Assembly (NCBI GenBank): GCA_029255685.2
Contig: CM055312.2
Span: 23,778,203-23,842,202, forward strand
DNA: 64,000 bases
Origin: Silene conica
Taxonomy: Eukaryota > Streptophyta > Magnoliopsida > Caryophyllales > Caryophyllaceae
Direction of reading: 5' to 3'
In this document: positions 46,701 to 58,146 of the stretch, in pieces
How positions within the stretch are numbered: position 1 is the stretch's first letter
How the letters are laid out: each line of letters opens with the position of its first letter
Made by a program: the position numbers and the translations under genes
The notes under the pieces: model-generated
Databases searched by the model: none
The model's input: the letters and a program-made list of their open reading frames with translations, nothing else
Told to the model about the DNA's origin: nothing

Positions 46701-47135
46701 AGGGGGTTCTGGTGTTGGTTGGGTTACGTGTTCAGGGAACAAGGATGGGGGTGGTACCACCGTTGACTCGGGGGAGGTCGACGCGGTGGCACCACCGTGG
46801 TGTCTCGTACGCGTGTCAGAGAGTGTCGGGGTGGCGATTTCAGGGGTGGTCGATGGTGGTGTCTGTGTCGTTGAGGGTGGTAGTTTCGTTGTCAGGGGGG
46901 GTACCAGCGGGAGTCAGACCTGTGTTGGAGGGCTAAGGTCTGACTCGCCGGCGGTCGGCGAGGGTCCTGGTGGTGTCAGTTAGGCAGTGCGTGGTCGGTT
47001 GTGTCACGGGGGTTGGTTTGCTGGTGTTCGAGTTGGTGTTTGGCGGTAAGGGAGGCGGCTGAACTCATGGTGAAGGGGCTGTCGGGTTCTCTATACTAGG
47101 TTATGGTTTTTGGTTTTTTTTTATTATTCTTATCC

Positions 47136-47178
<43 letters not shown>

Positions 47179-47461
47179 GATTATTATTTTAATATGTAAG
47201 TTTTATATTTTCCTATTTTGAAATCGACTTTATTTATGGATAATATAATTGGTAGTTATGGTGAGATTTTATATTTATGGCAAATCTAAATGATACTTAT
47301 GAGGTAGTAGTTTGTTTGTGGCAAAGATTCAAATTTGAACTTTATAACCCAAGTGTTTAGTTATTTTTAGAAAGTTACTATTTTTAGAAGCTACTATATT
47401 TAGAAAGTTACTATTTTGGGAAACTCGGTTATTGGGAAACTTTCTAAAGATAGGAGGTGCC

Positions 47462-47470
47462 TATAAATAG
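47462..47470 (+). promoter_or_regulatory. TATA box of the chromovirus LTR
   Basis: TATAAATAG lies in the middle of the 5' LTR. Transcription should start about 30 bp downstream, which would place the minisatellite in the R/U5 leader. The same motif is at 54992-55000 in the 3' LTR. Confidence 0.65.
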
Positions 47471-47729
47471 AATGTGTGTATGCGATACGTGAATTAGGAA
47501 AGTATTAATTAAAGTAATACTTATTTAGGTGGAAGTTTCCGTGTGGAGCATTTTTAGAAGCAATCGCGCAGTTATCCTTCTTCTACAGCTTTGAGGTAGG
47601 GGAAACTACTAATGTTTGATGAGGTGTAAACCGTTCATAATTGCTATCAATCGTGTTGTTATATATTATCATGTGAACTTTATATTGTGCTTTTATATTA
47701 TATTGTGATACGAAGAGGCGATGAGATGA

Positions 47730-47864
47730 TGGGTCTTGTGATTGGTGCGGAGATAATGGGTCTTGTGATTGGTGTGGAGATAATGGGTCTTGTGATTGGT
47801 GTGGAGATAATGGGTCTTGTGATTGGTGCGGAGATATTGGGTCTTGTGATTCGGAGTGGAGATG
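47730..47864 (+). repeat. five 27-bp repeats in the LTR leader
   Basis: Units begin TGGGTCTTGTGATTGGTG and differ by one or two bases (the last unit is more diverged). The same array is at about 55260-55394 in the 3' LTR. An open frame across it (MGLVIG repeats) is a by-product of the repeat length being a multiple of three. Confidence 0.9.
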
Positions 47865-48260
47865 ATCGACTTTCTATTTTTAGTATTATGGTTTGTTTAC
47901 AGTTTTACTCTACTCAACCTCGTGGTTGACCCTGTGTATTCGTGAACACCTGTGATGAACCAATTATTGGGGAGCAGATTGACAGGTTAAAGACTATGGG
48001 AGCTTAGGGAAGTGAGAAGCTTGGACCCGGACCTGTTTAGAGCATAGATCCACTTGAGAATAGACTATGAGTTGTACTTTCTTTTTGATCCGAACAGTTT
48101 TATCTTTTGGTTTTGTAAGAACATGTTTGAGTTTAAATTTTATATAAAGTACTGTTTATCTTCCTTTGTATCTACTGCCTCGGGAAACCGAGATGGTAAC
48201 ACCTTTATTTATCTGAGGAGTCCTAGTTCAGGCCCTTAAATAAATGGGGGTGTTACAAAG

Positions 48261-48272
48261 TGGTATCAGAGC
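48261..48272 (+). promoter_or_regulatory. primer binding site of the young chromovirus
   Basis: TGGTATCAGAGC lies three bases after the 5' LTR. It is complementary to the 3' end of initiator tRNA-Met. Confidence 0.95.
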
Positions 48273-48800
48273 GAACGATCCTCAGGCCTAACCTAATGAA
48301 TCTAATGAATATAGGAGAGTCTAAATAAAATGAACCCCGGGATAGGACTGTTAGGAGCACACTAAAGGGGAAGTATGAGTCTGGGGCCCCCTCACACCGA
48401 ACCATAGGCCCTATCAGTTTTACCCGGGAACCCAGAGTGCATATACGAGAGAAAAAGGGTAGAATAAGAGGTGGTGAAAGTAATAGCATACAGTGATAAG
48501 TATGAGAATTTTGTGTATAAGTGACTTTTTGAAAAGCCGGAGGGGGCATGAGCATGAATAAATTTTTGTCTGATTGAATAAAGGTGTATATTGTTGTGAT
48601 GTGTTAAGAGATTGAAACATGCTAGTAATTCTTCTTTCATCATGTCTAATAATATGCGGTTATGTGATCCCTGAGCCATGTTATAGAAGAAAACTACTCG
48701 ATATGATAAGTGTTTATAGATTTTGCTGTTAGGGGACATAGCCCTAAACCCAATGGGTACCCATGTACGTCGGGACTCATTTCTTTTCTTGTTTTATAGT

Positions 48801-51800
48801 ATGCCTCCGCGAAGAGATAATGTCGTTAACATCACACAAGAGGAGTTAGACCAATTACGAGCTGAGAATGCGGCTCTAAAAGCCAAACGTATGGACTCCG
48901 CTAAGATGAGCACGATAATTGCAAGGCATCACCCCACCCAATTCACCGGGGAGGGTGAGCCTCACTTGCTGGGGGCCTGGTGCAGAGAGTTCGGTAACTT
49001 GTTCGAGTTGGTGGACTGCCCTGAAGAATTGATGGTAGACCAGGCTGCCCACTATCTGAGGGGTATGGCTGGAGACTGGTGGACCGCGAATAAGGGAGAG
49101 CTTCGGGAAGCAGCTATAGAGGGAGGATCCGCGTTTGTTCCGTGGGATGCATTCAAGGGGGTTCTGAACGAGGCGTTTCTACCAGAATTCCAGAAGAGCA
49201 AGCTGAGGGAGGAGTTTGACTCATTCCAGATGTCGGAGGACATGACCGTAGAGGCTTACTACAGGAAGTTCATCCAGTTGGTGCACTACGTGGGAGACAT
49301 GGGTTTCGACGATGCTATGCTAGCCATGAAATTTGAGAGGGGATTATCAATCGCCATCAAAAAGAGACTGATTGCAGCTCCGCCCACCACAATCCGTGAC
49401 ATCTATTTACGGGCTGGGGCGGCGGAGAGGCTTTCAGATATGATCAAAAAGGACAAACAGTCCAAGTCAGAAAAGAGGAAAGCTGAAACAGTAGCTGAGG
49501 GTTCAGGATCGAAAAAGCAAAGTAATAACAAGTACAGTGGGTATTTCGGGAGTAGTGCCTCTGGTGGTGGAAGGAATCAGAGTGGGGGTAACTTCAGGAG
49601 TGGGGGTTCAGGCAGTGGCTCAGTGGGAATAGTTTGTTTCGGCTGTGGAAAGACGGGACATAAGCAGGCAGTGTGTCGTTCGTCTGGAGGAAATCAGTCC
49701 GGAGGCTATCGTACACCTACATCCGGATACCAGGGACCTCGCACTCAGTCCTATGGCAGCAGCGGCTATCGCACACCCATGACAAACTATGGTGGGGGTG
49801 CGAAGTCTGGAGGCAGCAGCAACTATCAGAGGAACTACAATAACAGCAATCAGAACCGTTCATATCAGAATCAGTTCAATGGAAGCGGGAACAACAACAA
49901 GACGGGGACGGCAGGAAATCAGCAGGCTGGGACATCATCTGCCAGCCAGAGTGGGGTCAAGTCCAGTGGCAAACTCTTTGCCATGGGAAAGCAGGCCGCT
50001 CAGGAGGATGCTCATGTGGTTACTGGTACTTTTCTTGTAAACTCTAGACCTACTTTTGTACTTTTCGATTCCGGTGCCACCCATTCTTTTGTGTCTAGAG
50101 ACCATGTTAGAGTTTTGGGACTTGAGAGGTTCGACTGGGTCGCAGACTCAGTGACCATACCTTCGGGAGAGTCAATAGCTTGTAATAGAGTCTATGGTAG
50201 TGTACCCATCAAAATCGGGGAAGCAATTTTCTATTGTGACCTCATAGAATTTCCGCTGGGGGGTTTCGAGGTGATCTTAGGGATGGATTGGCTGGGGAAG
50301 TATAGGGCATTTATCGACTGTCATCAAAAGAAAATTTCCTTGAAGGGACCCAAGGGAGTGAGGGTGTCCTACAAGGGATATCGAGTCAAGCCAAAAATCA
50401 AATTCATATCCGTCAATACCTTGAAGTCTAGCTTGAGGAAAGGAGAAAGCCTAATCTTGTGCCAAATGTGGGATTGCGAGGCTGAAACCCCCAAGACTAG
50501 CGAGATACCTGTGGTACGGGAGTTTGTGGGAGTGTTTCGGGACGACGTGCCAGGGTTACCACCGAGGAGGGAAGTGGAGTTTTCCATTGACCTAAAACCA
50601 GGAGCTGGACCGATATCTAAATCACCGTACCGTATGGGGCCGAAAGAGATGGAGGAGTTGAAGAAGCAATTGGATGAACTAGCTGAGAAAGGGTTCATCC
50701 GACCAAGTGTATCGCCCTGGGGAGCACCTGTCTTATTTGTGAAGAAGAAGGATGGGAGTTTGAGGTTGTGTGTTGACTACCGAGAGCTGAACAATGTGAC
50801 CATCAAGAACCGATATCCTTTGCCGAGAATTGACGACTTGTTCGATCAGTTGAGTGGAGCTGGGGTTTTCTCCAAGATTGACCTGAGATCCGGATATCAT
50901 CAGTTGCGAATAAAGGATGAAGACATTCCGAAGACCGCTTTCCGAACGAGGTATGGCCACTATGAATTTGTGGTTATGCCCTTTGGATTGACTAATGCTC
51001 CAGCTGTGTTCATGGACTTGATGAATCGAGTCTTCAGCCCGTATCTGGATAAGTTCGTGGTGGTATTTATCGATGATATCCTGGTATATTCCAAGAATGC
51101 AGAAGAGCACGAGGATCATTTGAGGAAAGTACTTCAGACCTTGGAGGAGCATCAGCTCAATGCTAAGTTGAGCAAGTGTGAGTTCTGGTTGGAGAAAGTG
51201 ACATTTCTGGGTCATGTAATTTCAAAAGAGGGGGTGGCTGTTGACCCTAGCAAGATCGAGGCAGTGACTAGGTGGCAGAGTCCGAAGAATGTGAGTGAAA
51301 TTCGAAGCTTTCTGGGTTTAGCTGGTTATTACCGGAGATTCGTCAAAGATTTTTCAAAGATAGCGAAGCCGTTGACGTCGTTGATGAGGAAGGAGAACCG
51401 TTACATCTGGGATGAGAGTTGTGAGAAGGCATTCCTAACCCTTAAGGAACGCCTGACAACAGCTCCTATCCTGGCCTTGCCAGTTGGGAGTGATAATTTT
51501 GAAGTATACACCGACGCTTCAAAGCATGGGTTGGGTTGTGTGCTAATGCAGAATGGTAGAGTGATCGCGTATGCTTCTCGCCAGTTGAAGACCTATGAAG
51601 AGAATTATCCGACTCATGATTTGGAATTGGGCGCTGTGGTCTTTGCACTGAAATTGTGGCGTCATTACCTTTACGGAGCCACTTTTAAGGTGTTTTCTGA
51701 TCACAAGAGCCTGAAATATATCTACACCCAGAAGGAGTTGAATATGAGGCAGAGGAGGTGGATAGAGTTGATCGGAGACTATGATATGCAGATTGTCTAC

Positions 51801-53402
51801 CACGAGGGCAAGGCGAATGTGGTAGCTGACGCTCTAAGTAGGAAGTCAGTGCATGCTTTGAGTTGTGCCAGATCGAGAGTGAGGTTGCATGGTGAGTTAA
51901 GGGAGATGGGAATTTTCATGATCCGGAAAGGGGATGCACTTGGTGATCTGACCGTGGAGCCTGAGTTGTATGGGGAGATTCGGGAGTTACAGAAGAGCGA
52001 TGAGAGAATCCAGAAGTGGCGTTTGATGGTAGAAAATGGGAATGGTGATGGGGCATCCAAGTTCAGTATTCATACCGACGGTAGTTTGAGGTTCAGTGGG
52101 CGATGGTGTGTACCGAATGTTGAGGAGCTAAAGAAGAAGATCCTGACTGAAGCTCATGCTACTCCTTATTCTGTTCACCCAGGGGGTGACAAGTTGTATA
52201 AGGATCTCAAGAAGACTTTTTGGTGGCCTAATATGAAGAAGGAAGTCGCAGAGTTTGTGTCGAGGTGTTTAACTTGTCAGCGAGTGAAAGGGGAGCATAA
52301 GAGACCTCAAGGGAAGGTTCAACCGTTGGATGTGCCAGAGTGGAAGTGGGAGAATATTTCGATGGACTTTATCGTGGGGTTGCCTCGGACTCAGAGGGGC
52401 AACAACATGATTTGGGTGATCGTGGATCGTTTAACTAAGTCAGCTCACTTTATTGCCATGAAAGATACCTGGAGTAAAGCTGAATTGGCTAAGTCATATG
52501 TTCAGAATGTGGTCAAGCTGCATGGCGTACCCAAGGACATCGTTTCAGATCGAGACTCGAGGTTTATATCTAGATTTTGGCAGGAGTTGCAGGCTGCTTT
52601 GGGTACCCAATTGAAGATGAGTACAGCTTTTCATCCGGCTACTGATGGTCAGACTGAGCGGACGATTCAGACTCTTGAGGATATGTTGAGAGCTTGTGTA
52701 CTGGAGTTCGGAGGATCTTGGGAGGATCGACTGGGGTTGATCGAGTTTTCTTATAATAACAGTTACCATGCAAGCATAGGCATGGCCCCTTTCGAGGCTC
52801 TATACGGGAGGAAGTGTCGGAGCCCTGTGTGTTGGGATGACCGAGCTGATATTGTGACTTTGGGGCCAGATATGATTCAGGAGATGGTGGAACAGGTTCA
52901 GATTATTCGACAGAGGATGAGGGCCGCTCAGGATCGACAGAAGAGCTATGCGGATCTGAAAAGGAGTGATATTTCGTTTGAGGTCGGAGAGAAAGTTCTA
53001 CTGAAGGTCTCTCCGATGAAGGGTGTGATGAGGTTTGGCAAGCGTGGCAAACTGAGTCAGAAATTTATTGGACCATTTGAGATCTTGGACAGAGTTGGAG
53101 AGGTGGCATATCGCTTAGCTTTGCCTCCAACCCTATCCAAGGTCCATAATGTGTTCCATGTGTCCCAGTTGAGGAGATATGTGAGTGATCCGTCACATGT
53201 GCTTCAGCACGAGGTGATTGAGGTAGATGAGCAGTTGGCGTATATCGAGACTCCGAAGGAAATTCTGGACAGGAAAGTACGGAAAACTCGCAATGGGGAG
53301 ACGTCCTTGGTGAAGGTCCTGTGGACCAATCATAATCAGGAGGAGGCTACATGGGAGCCTGAGGCATCTATGAGGGAACGTTACCCGCATTTGTTTGATT
53401 GA
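48801..53402 (+). CDS. chromovirus Gag-Pol polyprotein, intact
   Basis: A single 1533-aa frame starts MPPRRDN (an upstream in-frame ATG at 48723 is less likely, because MPPRR is the usual start). Gag: a short coiled coil at about 11-30, the retrotransposon gag domain at about 45-230, and the zinc knuckle C279-C282-H287-C292 followed by a Gly/Ser/Asn-rich linker. Protease: D423-S-G in [10 protein letters not shown]. Reverse transcriptase: D694 and the FIDD pair D758-D759. RNase H: D905 in YTDAS. Integrase: zinc site H1119, H1126, C1156, C1159, and catalytic D1189, D1250, E1286 with exactly 35 residues between the last two. The C-terminal chromodomain-type module starts at 1488 ([12 protein letters not shown]). 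No stop, frameshift or missing catalytic residue is seen, so it is probably active. Gag and Pol share one frame, so proteolysis or translation control must set their ratio. Confidence 0.97.
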   Translation: MPPRRDNVVNITQEELDQLRAENAALKAKRMDSAKMSTIIARHHPTQFTGEGEPHLLGAWCREFGNLFELVDCPEELMVDQAAHYLRGMAGDWWTANKGELREAAIEGGSAFVPWDAFKGVLNEAFLPEFQKSKLREEFDSFQMSEDMTVEAYYRKFIQLVHYVGDMGFDDAMLAMKFERGLSIAIKKRLIAAPPTTIRDIYLRAGAAERLSDMIKKDKQSKSEKRKAETVAEGSGSKKQSNNKYSGYFGSSASGGGRNQSGGNFRSGGSGSGSVGIVCFGCGKTGHKQAVCRSSGGNQSGGYRTPTSGYQGPRTQSYGSSGYRTPMTNYGGGAKSGGSSNYQRNYNNSNQNRSYQNQFNGSGNNNKTGTAGNQQAGTSSASQSGVKSSGKLFAMGKQAAQEDAHVVTGTFLVNSRPTFVLFDSGATHSFVSRDHVRVLGLERFDWVADSVTIPSGESIACNRVYGSVPIKIGEAIFYCDLIEFPLGGFEVILGMDWLGKYRAFIDCHQKKISLKGPKGVRVSYKGYRVKPKIKFISVNTLKSSLRKGESLILCQMWDCEAETPKTSEIPVVREFVGVFRDDVPGLPPRREVEFSIDLKPGAGPISKSPYRMGPKEMEELKKQLDELAEKGFIRPSVSPWGAPVLFVKKKDGSLRLCVDYRELNNVTIKNRYPLPRIDDLFDQLSGAGVFSKIDLRSGYHQLRIKDEDIPKTAFRTRYGHYEFVVMPFGLTNAPAVFMDLMNRVFSPYLDKFVVVFIDDILVYSKNAEEHEDHLRKVLQTLEEHQLNAKLSKCEFWLEKVTFLGHVISKEGVAVDPSKIEAVTRWQSPKNVSEIRSFLGLAGYYRRFVKDFSKIAKPLTSLMRKENRYIWDESCEKAFLTLKERLTTAPILALPVGSDNFEVYTDASKHGLGCVLMQNGRVIAYASRQLKTYEENYPTHDLELGAVVFALKLWRHYLYGATFKVFSDHKSLKYIYTQKELNMRQRRWIELIGDYDMQIVYHEGKANVVADALSRKSVHALSCARSRVRLHGELREMGIFMIRKGDALGDLTVEPELYGEIRELQKSDERIQKWRLMVENGNGDGASKFSIHTDGSLRFSGRWCVPNVEELKKKILTEAHATPYSVHPGGDKLYKDLKKTFWWPNMKKEVAEFVSRCLTCQRVKGEHKRPQGKVQPLDVPEWKWENISMDFIVGLPRTQRGNNMIWVIVDRLTKSAHFIAMKDTWSKAELAKSYVQNVVKLHGVPKDIVSDRDSRFISRFWQELQAALGTQLKMSTAFHPATDGQTERTIQTLEDMLRACVLEFGGSWEDRLGLIEFSYNNSYHASIGMAPFEALYGRKCRSPVCWDDRADIVTLGPDMIQEMVEQVQIIRQRMRAAQDRQKSYADLKRSDISFEVGEKVLLKVSPMKGVMRFGKRGKLSQKFIGPFEILDRVGEVAYRLALPPTLSKVHNVFHVSQLRRYVSDPSHVLQHEVIEVDEQLAYIETPKEILDRKVRKTRNGETSLVKVLWTNHNQEEATWEPEASMRERYPHLFD

Positions 53403-53405
53403 GGT

Positions 53406-53444
53406 AAGTTACGCGGACGTAACTTTTCTTTAAGGGGGGTGGAA
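53406..53444 (+). promoter_or_regulatory. first hairpin plus polypurine tract module
   Basis: The hairpin AAGTTACG-CGGA-CGTAACTT (53406-53425) is followed after six bases by the purine tract AAGGGGGGTGGAA (53432-53444) and then TGTAAC at 53445. It looks like a second, upstream PPT. The sequence after it does not match the LTR start beyond TGTAA. Confidence 0.6.
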
Positions 53445-53532
53445 TGTAACATTTGATGTTTTAAGTGAACTCTTGTGATGCTTTGTGGTTCGTGTTCGGA
53501 TAAATTGTTTGTTTTGTCATTGGTGTGTTGTC

Positions 53533-53569
53533 GAACTTCGGGACGAAGTTCTTTTTAAGGGGGAAAGAC
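53533..53569 (+). promoter_or_regulatory. second hairpin plus polypurine tract module (the used PPT)
   Basis: The hairpin GAACTTCG-GGA-CGAAGTTC (53533-53551) is followed after five bases by the purine tract AAGGGGGAAAGAC (53557-53569). This is directly followed by the 3' LTR (TGTAATAAC at 53570). It primes plus-strand DNA synthesis. Confidence 0.85.
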
Positions 53570-54665
53570 TGTAATAACTCGAATTTTAGTTACGTTGTTG
53601 ACCTTGTTTTATGTCGATAAGGTAGTTTCTTTACGATGGTAATTACTTAATAGGTATACATGGTTATATGATTTGATAAGTATACGTATTTATATGGTTA
53701 TTTGTGTCGTCGTATGCCCTAGTTGGGGCTCGATCACGAGACCTGTGGTGACGAGTCTTGGGCCTCGTGATTTGTGCAAGATACTCAGCCCACACGTTAT
53801 GAGAAACCCTAACGGAACCCTACATCACTCATGAGATCTTATATCTCGATTACCCTAATCCCACCATACCGCCTATTTTGAGATAAACAAAGATCTACTT
53901 TCTGACCTAGTCTACACACGGCTGTTACCCTAGTTTCATTGTCGCCACCACGCAGTAGAGGAAGTGTATACTCACGGCCACAACCACCATCACGTTTTCC
54001 CAGAAGTCGGATCTGAAGTCAGGTGAGCACACATATCGTCTGGTTCTTAGTTTTTCATGTCTGTGTTTGTATGTTTTGGTCGGGTCTGGGAAGGGTCGTA
54101 TGTGGTGGTGGTGGTAAGGATACTGTTGCTATGCGTAGTAGGGTGGTTAGGGGACGTCAGGGTGGTGGTCGTGGTGGTTGTAGGGTGACGGTGTTGAAAT
54201 AGGAGGGGTGGTTGTCACCGCTGGTCGTAAGGGGGTTCTGGTGTTGGTTGGGTTACGTGTTCAGGGAACAAGGATGGGGGTGGTACCACCGTTGACTCGG
54301 GGGAGGTCGACGCGGTGGCACCACCGTGGTGTCTCGTACGCGTGTCAGAGAGTGTCGGGGTGGCGATTTCAGGGGTGGTCGATGGTGGTGTCTGTGTCGT
54401 TGAGGGTGGTAGTTTCGTTGTCAGGGGGGGGTACCAGCGGGAGTCAGACCTGTGTTGGAGGGCTAAGGTCTGACTCGCCGGCGGTCGGCGAGGGTCCTGG
54501 TGGTGTCAGTTAGGCAGTGCGTGGTCGGTTGTGTCACGGGGGTTGGTTTGCTGGTGTTCGAGTTGGTGTTTGGCGGTAAGGGAGGCGGCTGAACTCATGG
54601 TGAAGGGGCTGTCGGGTTCTCTATACTAGGTTATGGTTTTTGGTTTTTTTTTATTATTCTTATCC

Positions 54666-54708
<43 letters not shown>

Positions 54709-55787
54709 GATTATTATTTTAATATGTAAGTTTTATATTTTCCTATTTTGAAATCGACTTTATTTATGGATAATATAATTGGTAGTTATGGTGAGATTTT
54801 ATATTTATGGCAAATCTAAATGATACTTATGAGGTAGTAGTTTGTTTGTGGCAAAGATTCAAATTTGAACTTTATAACCCAAGTGTTTAGTTATTTTTAG
54901 AAAGTTACTATTTTTAGAAGCTACTATATTTAGAAAGTTACTATTTTGGGAAACTCGGTTATTGGGAAACTTTCTAAAGATAGGAGGTGCCTATAAATAG
55001 AATGTGTGTATGCGATACGTGAATTAGGAAAGTATTAATTAAAGTAATACTTATTTAGGTGGAAGTTTCCGTGTGGAGCATTTTTAGAAGCAATCGCGCA
55101 GTTATCCTTCTTCTACAGCTTTGAGGTAGGGGAAACTACTAATGTTTGATGAGGTGTAAACCGTTCATAATTGCTATCAATCGTGTTGTTATATATTATC
55201 ATGTGAACTTTATATTGTGCTTTTATATTATATTGTGATACGAAGAGGCGATGAGATGATGGGTCTTGTGATTGGTGCGGAGATAATGGGTCTTGTGATT
55301 GGTGTGGAGATAATGGGTCTTGTGATTGGTGTGGAGATAATGGGTCTTGTGATTGGTGCGGAGATATTGGGTCTTGTGATTCGGAGTGGAGATGATCGAC
55401 TTTCTATTTTTAGTATTATGGTTTGTTTACAGTTTTACTCTACTCAACCTCGTGGTTGACCCTGTGTATTCGTGAACACCTGTGATGAACCAATTATTGG
55501 GGAGCAGATTGACAGGTTAAAGACTATGGGAGCTTAGGGAAGTGAGAAGCTTGGACCCGGACCTGTTTAGAGCATAGATCCACTTGAGAATAGACTATGA
55601 GTTGTACTTTCTTTTTGATCCGAACAGTTTTATCTTTTGGTTTTGTAAGAACATGTTTGAGTTTAAATTTTATATAAAGTACTGTTTATCTTCCTTTGTA
55701 TCTACTGCCTCGGGAAACCGAGATGGTAACACCTTTATTTATCTGAGGAGTCCTAGTTCAGGCCCTTAAATAAATGGGGGTGTTACA
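53570..55787 (+). repeat. 3' LTR of the young chromovirus
   Basis: 2218 bp, the same as the 5' LTR except for one additional G in a G-run. It is followed by the target repeat CTGGG. Confidence 0.95.
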
Positions 55788-56263
55788 CTGGGTGTTTCGG
55801 GTTTGAGATTGAGATTGTGATTGAGCTCGAGCATGACATAAGTATTTGCATATTATTGTTTTGTTGCATTATTTATTATTGTGTTATCCTACTCAACCGC
55901 GAGGTTGACAGTGTATTCGTGTTCACCTACAATGATCCGGAATGGGGAGTAGATCTTTCAGGTCAGAGACAGGTGGACTAGGATTGGGCATTGGAAGAGA
56001 GACATGGACTAGACCTACCTAGCTACTAGATCACTTAACTTTTCATAGTTGAACATTTATTTTATCTCAGTTGTTTTGGAAGTCATTTGGACTATGCCTT
56101 GTAATAGTTATCAGTTTAACCATTTATATTTAAAGTACTGTGTTCTTTCACTGTGAATATCTACTACCCTGGTTTATCCAGGACGGTAACGGTCCTATTT
56201 ACTCTGGAAGTCCTAGTTCAGGCTCCTAGGTAAATGGGGGTGTTACAGTTTGACAAAAAAAAC

Positions 56264-57333
56264 TCTTGAAAAACTAAAAGTTTGGAACCCGACATGAGAT
56301 AAACTAGGTACGTGACTTACTTCCCCAAATAAATGTCATTAAGCGGGGAGACTAGCAGCTAGGGCTGAGCAAGTTCCCGACTAGACTGAAAAAGTGGACC
56401 GAACTGGACTATTTGGTCTGCACTGAATTCATATAGGATTCGTTTAGGTCCGATCCTCGGTCCACAATTTTTTTTGAAATTTTAGCTTTTGGTCCGGTCC
56501 AATTTAAGACCGGTTAATTTCAGTCCAAACCGAATGAACCGAAATTTACATATTTTACGACTAAATTTCCCTAATTTATAAAGTAATCATTTATTTTTTT
56601 TTCCGTCGAAATAATATGATATCCTTAATATCGGCGGTTATTTATGTTAAATGTGTTAGAGTAAGTGTCCTCAACAATAGTGTGATCACGTATTTAAATC
56701 TCATGACAAGAATACACAAGTGATGATCTAATTATATAGTCAACTAGTCAACATTAATCGGTAACGATTAGCTGACTAGAGTTTGACGTTACTATCGTAT
56801 GACAGCGATGTTCAATTGATCCATTAAGGTCACACATAAAGGATGATACCAAACTGTAAGATTAATTAATGTATATCGATACAGATTAATTAATTCTTTA
56901 AAATTGAACAAAATTGAGAATGTTATATCTTCTTGTAATATGATTAAATAAGATTTAATTTAGTAATTGAAATTTTATATTACTAAGATTAATCGATGTT
57001 TAAGAAACATGCGAGATAAGAATGGTAAGTTAGTCATAATTACAAAGATACTAATTAAATTGAAAATGACTTATTTTACTTACATATAAGAATTACTAGT
57101 AAAATCATTAATTGTAATTTATTTAATATGTGATGATATTTAATTGTTAAATATGCATTAAAATCACTAGTGACATGTTATGTGTCACATATCACTCCGA
57201 TTACAATTGACAAATTACATTTTGTAAAATGGAAATCCATTTTAACTTATAAAAACCGGTTTTTTGTAGTAGTAGTGACAATGAGTTGATTGTTCTTATT
57301 TATGCATAAAACACCATCATTTGCCTTCTTAAC
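56264..57333. other. repeat-derived spacer: hAT-like end and copia LTR fragment
   Basis: Around 56360-56560 a GGACCGAACTGGAC / GGTCCGGTCC-rich piece looks like a fragment of a nonautonomous hAT-type element. From 56654 (TGTTAGAGTAAGTGTCC) to about 57330 lies a copia LTR fragment related to 39437-40409. It is cut by the hAT-like element at 57334. No gene seen. Confidence 0.45.
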
Positions 57334-57886
57334 TAGAGATGGCAGTGGCTCGGGTCCCCGACCCAGACCCTTAGGGACTTACCCTAGTGGGTCGGGTATG
57401 GGTCTGAATTTTTGAGTCCCGCTCGGGTATGGGTCGGATATGGGTCTTAGGGCCGGGTTCGGGTCTTGCTGTCAGGACCCTACCCGACCCTTAGACTCAT
57501 ATTTTTATTATAAAAAAGAAAAGAAAAAATACATACAGACGCCAATATCCCAAATAACACACACATACAGACGACGCTTATCAATTATCACTAATATATT
57601 ATACGCATATCCAAATACCCATTAAAAAAATGAGAAAATTGATGAAAATAATAAGTTTGAGTACTAAGAAAATCATATAATTTAGGGAAAAATTGTTTAA
57701 TCAAAGAAAAGCAGACCTTAGGGTAGACCCTATTCGGACCCGAACCCGGACCTATATACGTCGGGTATGAGTCATTACTTATAGACCATTTAGGGTCTGG
57801 TTCGGGTATGAGTCCAACGTATGTAACTCAGGTCCGGGTTCAGGTCTTGCTGGACCCTACCCAGACCCGACTCATTGCCAACCATA
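57334..57886. mobile_element. hAT-like nonautonomous element (GGGTC-rich)
   Basis: The ends TAGAGATGGCAGTGGCTCGGGT and, inverted, TATGGTTGGCAATGAGTCGGGT resemble each other. They are flanked by the near-perfect 8-bp repeats TTCTTAAC and CTCTTAAC. The outer parts repeat CGGGTATGGGTC and GACCCTACCC in opposite sense. 553 bp, noncoding. Confidence 0.7.
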
Positions 57887-57894
57887 CTCTTAAC

Positions 57895-58146
57895 CCTACA
57901 CCTAGCTATGGTCCTTGATAAGAGACGAAGGGGAAGCATGCTAACCCTTTCCCATGTTCTCTAAAAAAGCGGCAAAACCACCACCATATAACATGTTGGT
58001 TGTTCTCATTCATGCACAAAAATGAACTCACATTCTAAGATATTCTCATAAAATAGTTTATGGAAATTTTTGTTCTAATCTAATAAACTCATATTATTTT
58101 TACTATTGTAGTAAAATATTTTTTATTAGATAAATTTGAAGAATTA
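57895..58146. other. spacer without recognised features
   Basis: No gene or repeat boundary seen. Confidence 0.4.

Larger units (their letters stand above)
46041..48257 (+). repeat. 5' LTR of the young chromovirus
   Basis: 2217 bp, TGTAATAACTCG...GGGGGTGTTACA. It contains a GT/GG-rich stretch (46520-47060), a TTA microsatellite (about 47136-47178), a TATA box at 47462 and a 27-bp minisatellite (47730-47864). Confidence 0.95.
46041..55787 (+). mobile_element. complete Ty3/gypsy chromovirus (Tekay/Del-like), very young
   Basis: The 9747-bp element has LTRs at 46041-48257 and 53570-55787. A PBS for initiator tRNA-Met, one uninterrupted gag-pol ORF and a polypurine tract are present. The 5-bp repeat CTGGG is perfect (46036-46040 and 55788-55792). 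The only LTR difference I found is one extra G in a G-run (near 46903 versus 54430). Near-identical LTRs mean a recent insertion. All parts needed for autonomous transposition appear present. It sits in a solo LTR of a related family. Confidence 0.96.
44065..56247 (+). mobile_element. solo LTR (chromovirus-type) split by a complete chromovirus
   Basis: The two parts, 44065-46040 and 55793-56247, make a 2.43-kb LTR starting TGTAATAC and ending GGGGTGTTACA. They match the solo LTR at 26645-29087 in sequence and in length (2.44 kb). No PBS follows at 56248 and no target duplication is clear (TATAG versus GTTTG). The short GC-rich ORFs near 44765-45386 lie in this LTR and I do not treat them as genes. 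Confidence 0.75.
38874..56263. mobile_element. small TIR (MULE-like) element with GRF zinc-finger ORF, expanded by nested insertions
   Basis: The left end (GTTTTTGTCAAATACCACCTTTAATA, then AAGTTTGTGAAGCACC) matches, inverted, the sequence at 43840-44064. The match is completed after the nested LTR by GTTTGACAAAAAAAAC at 56248-56263. Similarity extends for up to about 200 bp, so the TIRs are long. Removing the copia material (39437-43480) and the solo LTR (44065-56247) leaves an element of about 1.2 kb. Flanks TTTGTAAAA and CTTGAAAAA are only a weak 7/9 match. A GRF zinc-finger ORF reads inward from the right TIR. The superfamily call (MULE) is inference. Confidence 0.5.

Noticed and set aside
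46679..46983. GC-rich ORFs in the LTRs (also 54208-54513, 45071-45386, 27446-27688)
   Set aside because: They fall inside LTRs, have no domain, are low complexity (GGTGGT), and the frame changes with one G between the two LTRs.
47687..47929. 80-aa repeat protein (MGLVIG units), also at 55217
   Set aside because: Caused by a 27-bp minisatellite in the LTR. There is no start context or conserved domain.
50733..51215. 160-aa minus-strand ORF and other minus ORFs across 49000-53400
   Set aside because: Shadows of the intact gag-pol frame.
53445..53569. start of the 3' LTR at 53445 (TGTAAC after a purine tract)
   Set aside because: The 5' LTR begins TGTAATAACTCG at 46041 and matches 53570, not 53445. 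The target repeats confirm this boundary.
44065..56252. 5-bp target duplication of the outer solo LTR
   Set aside because: The flanks TATAG and GTTTG do not match. The boundary is supported by homology and length instead.
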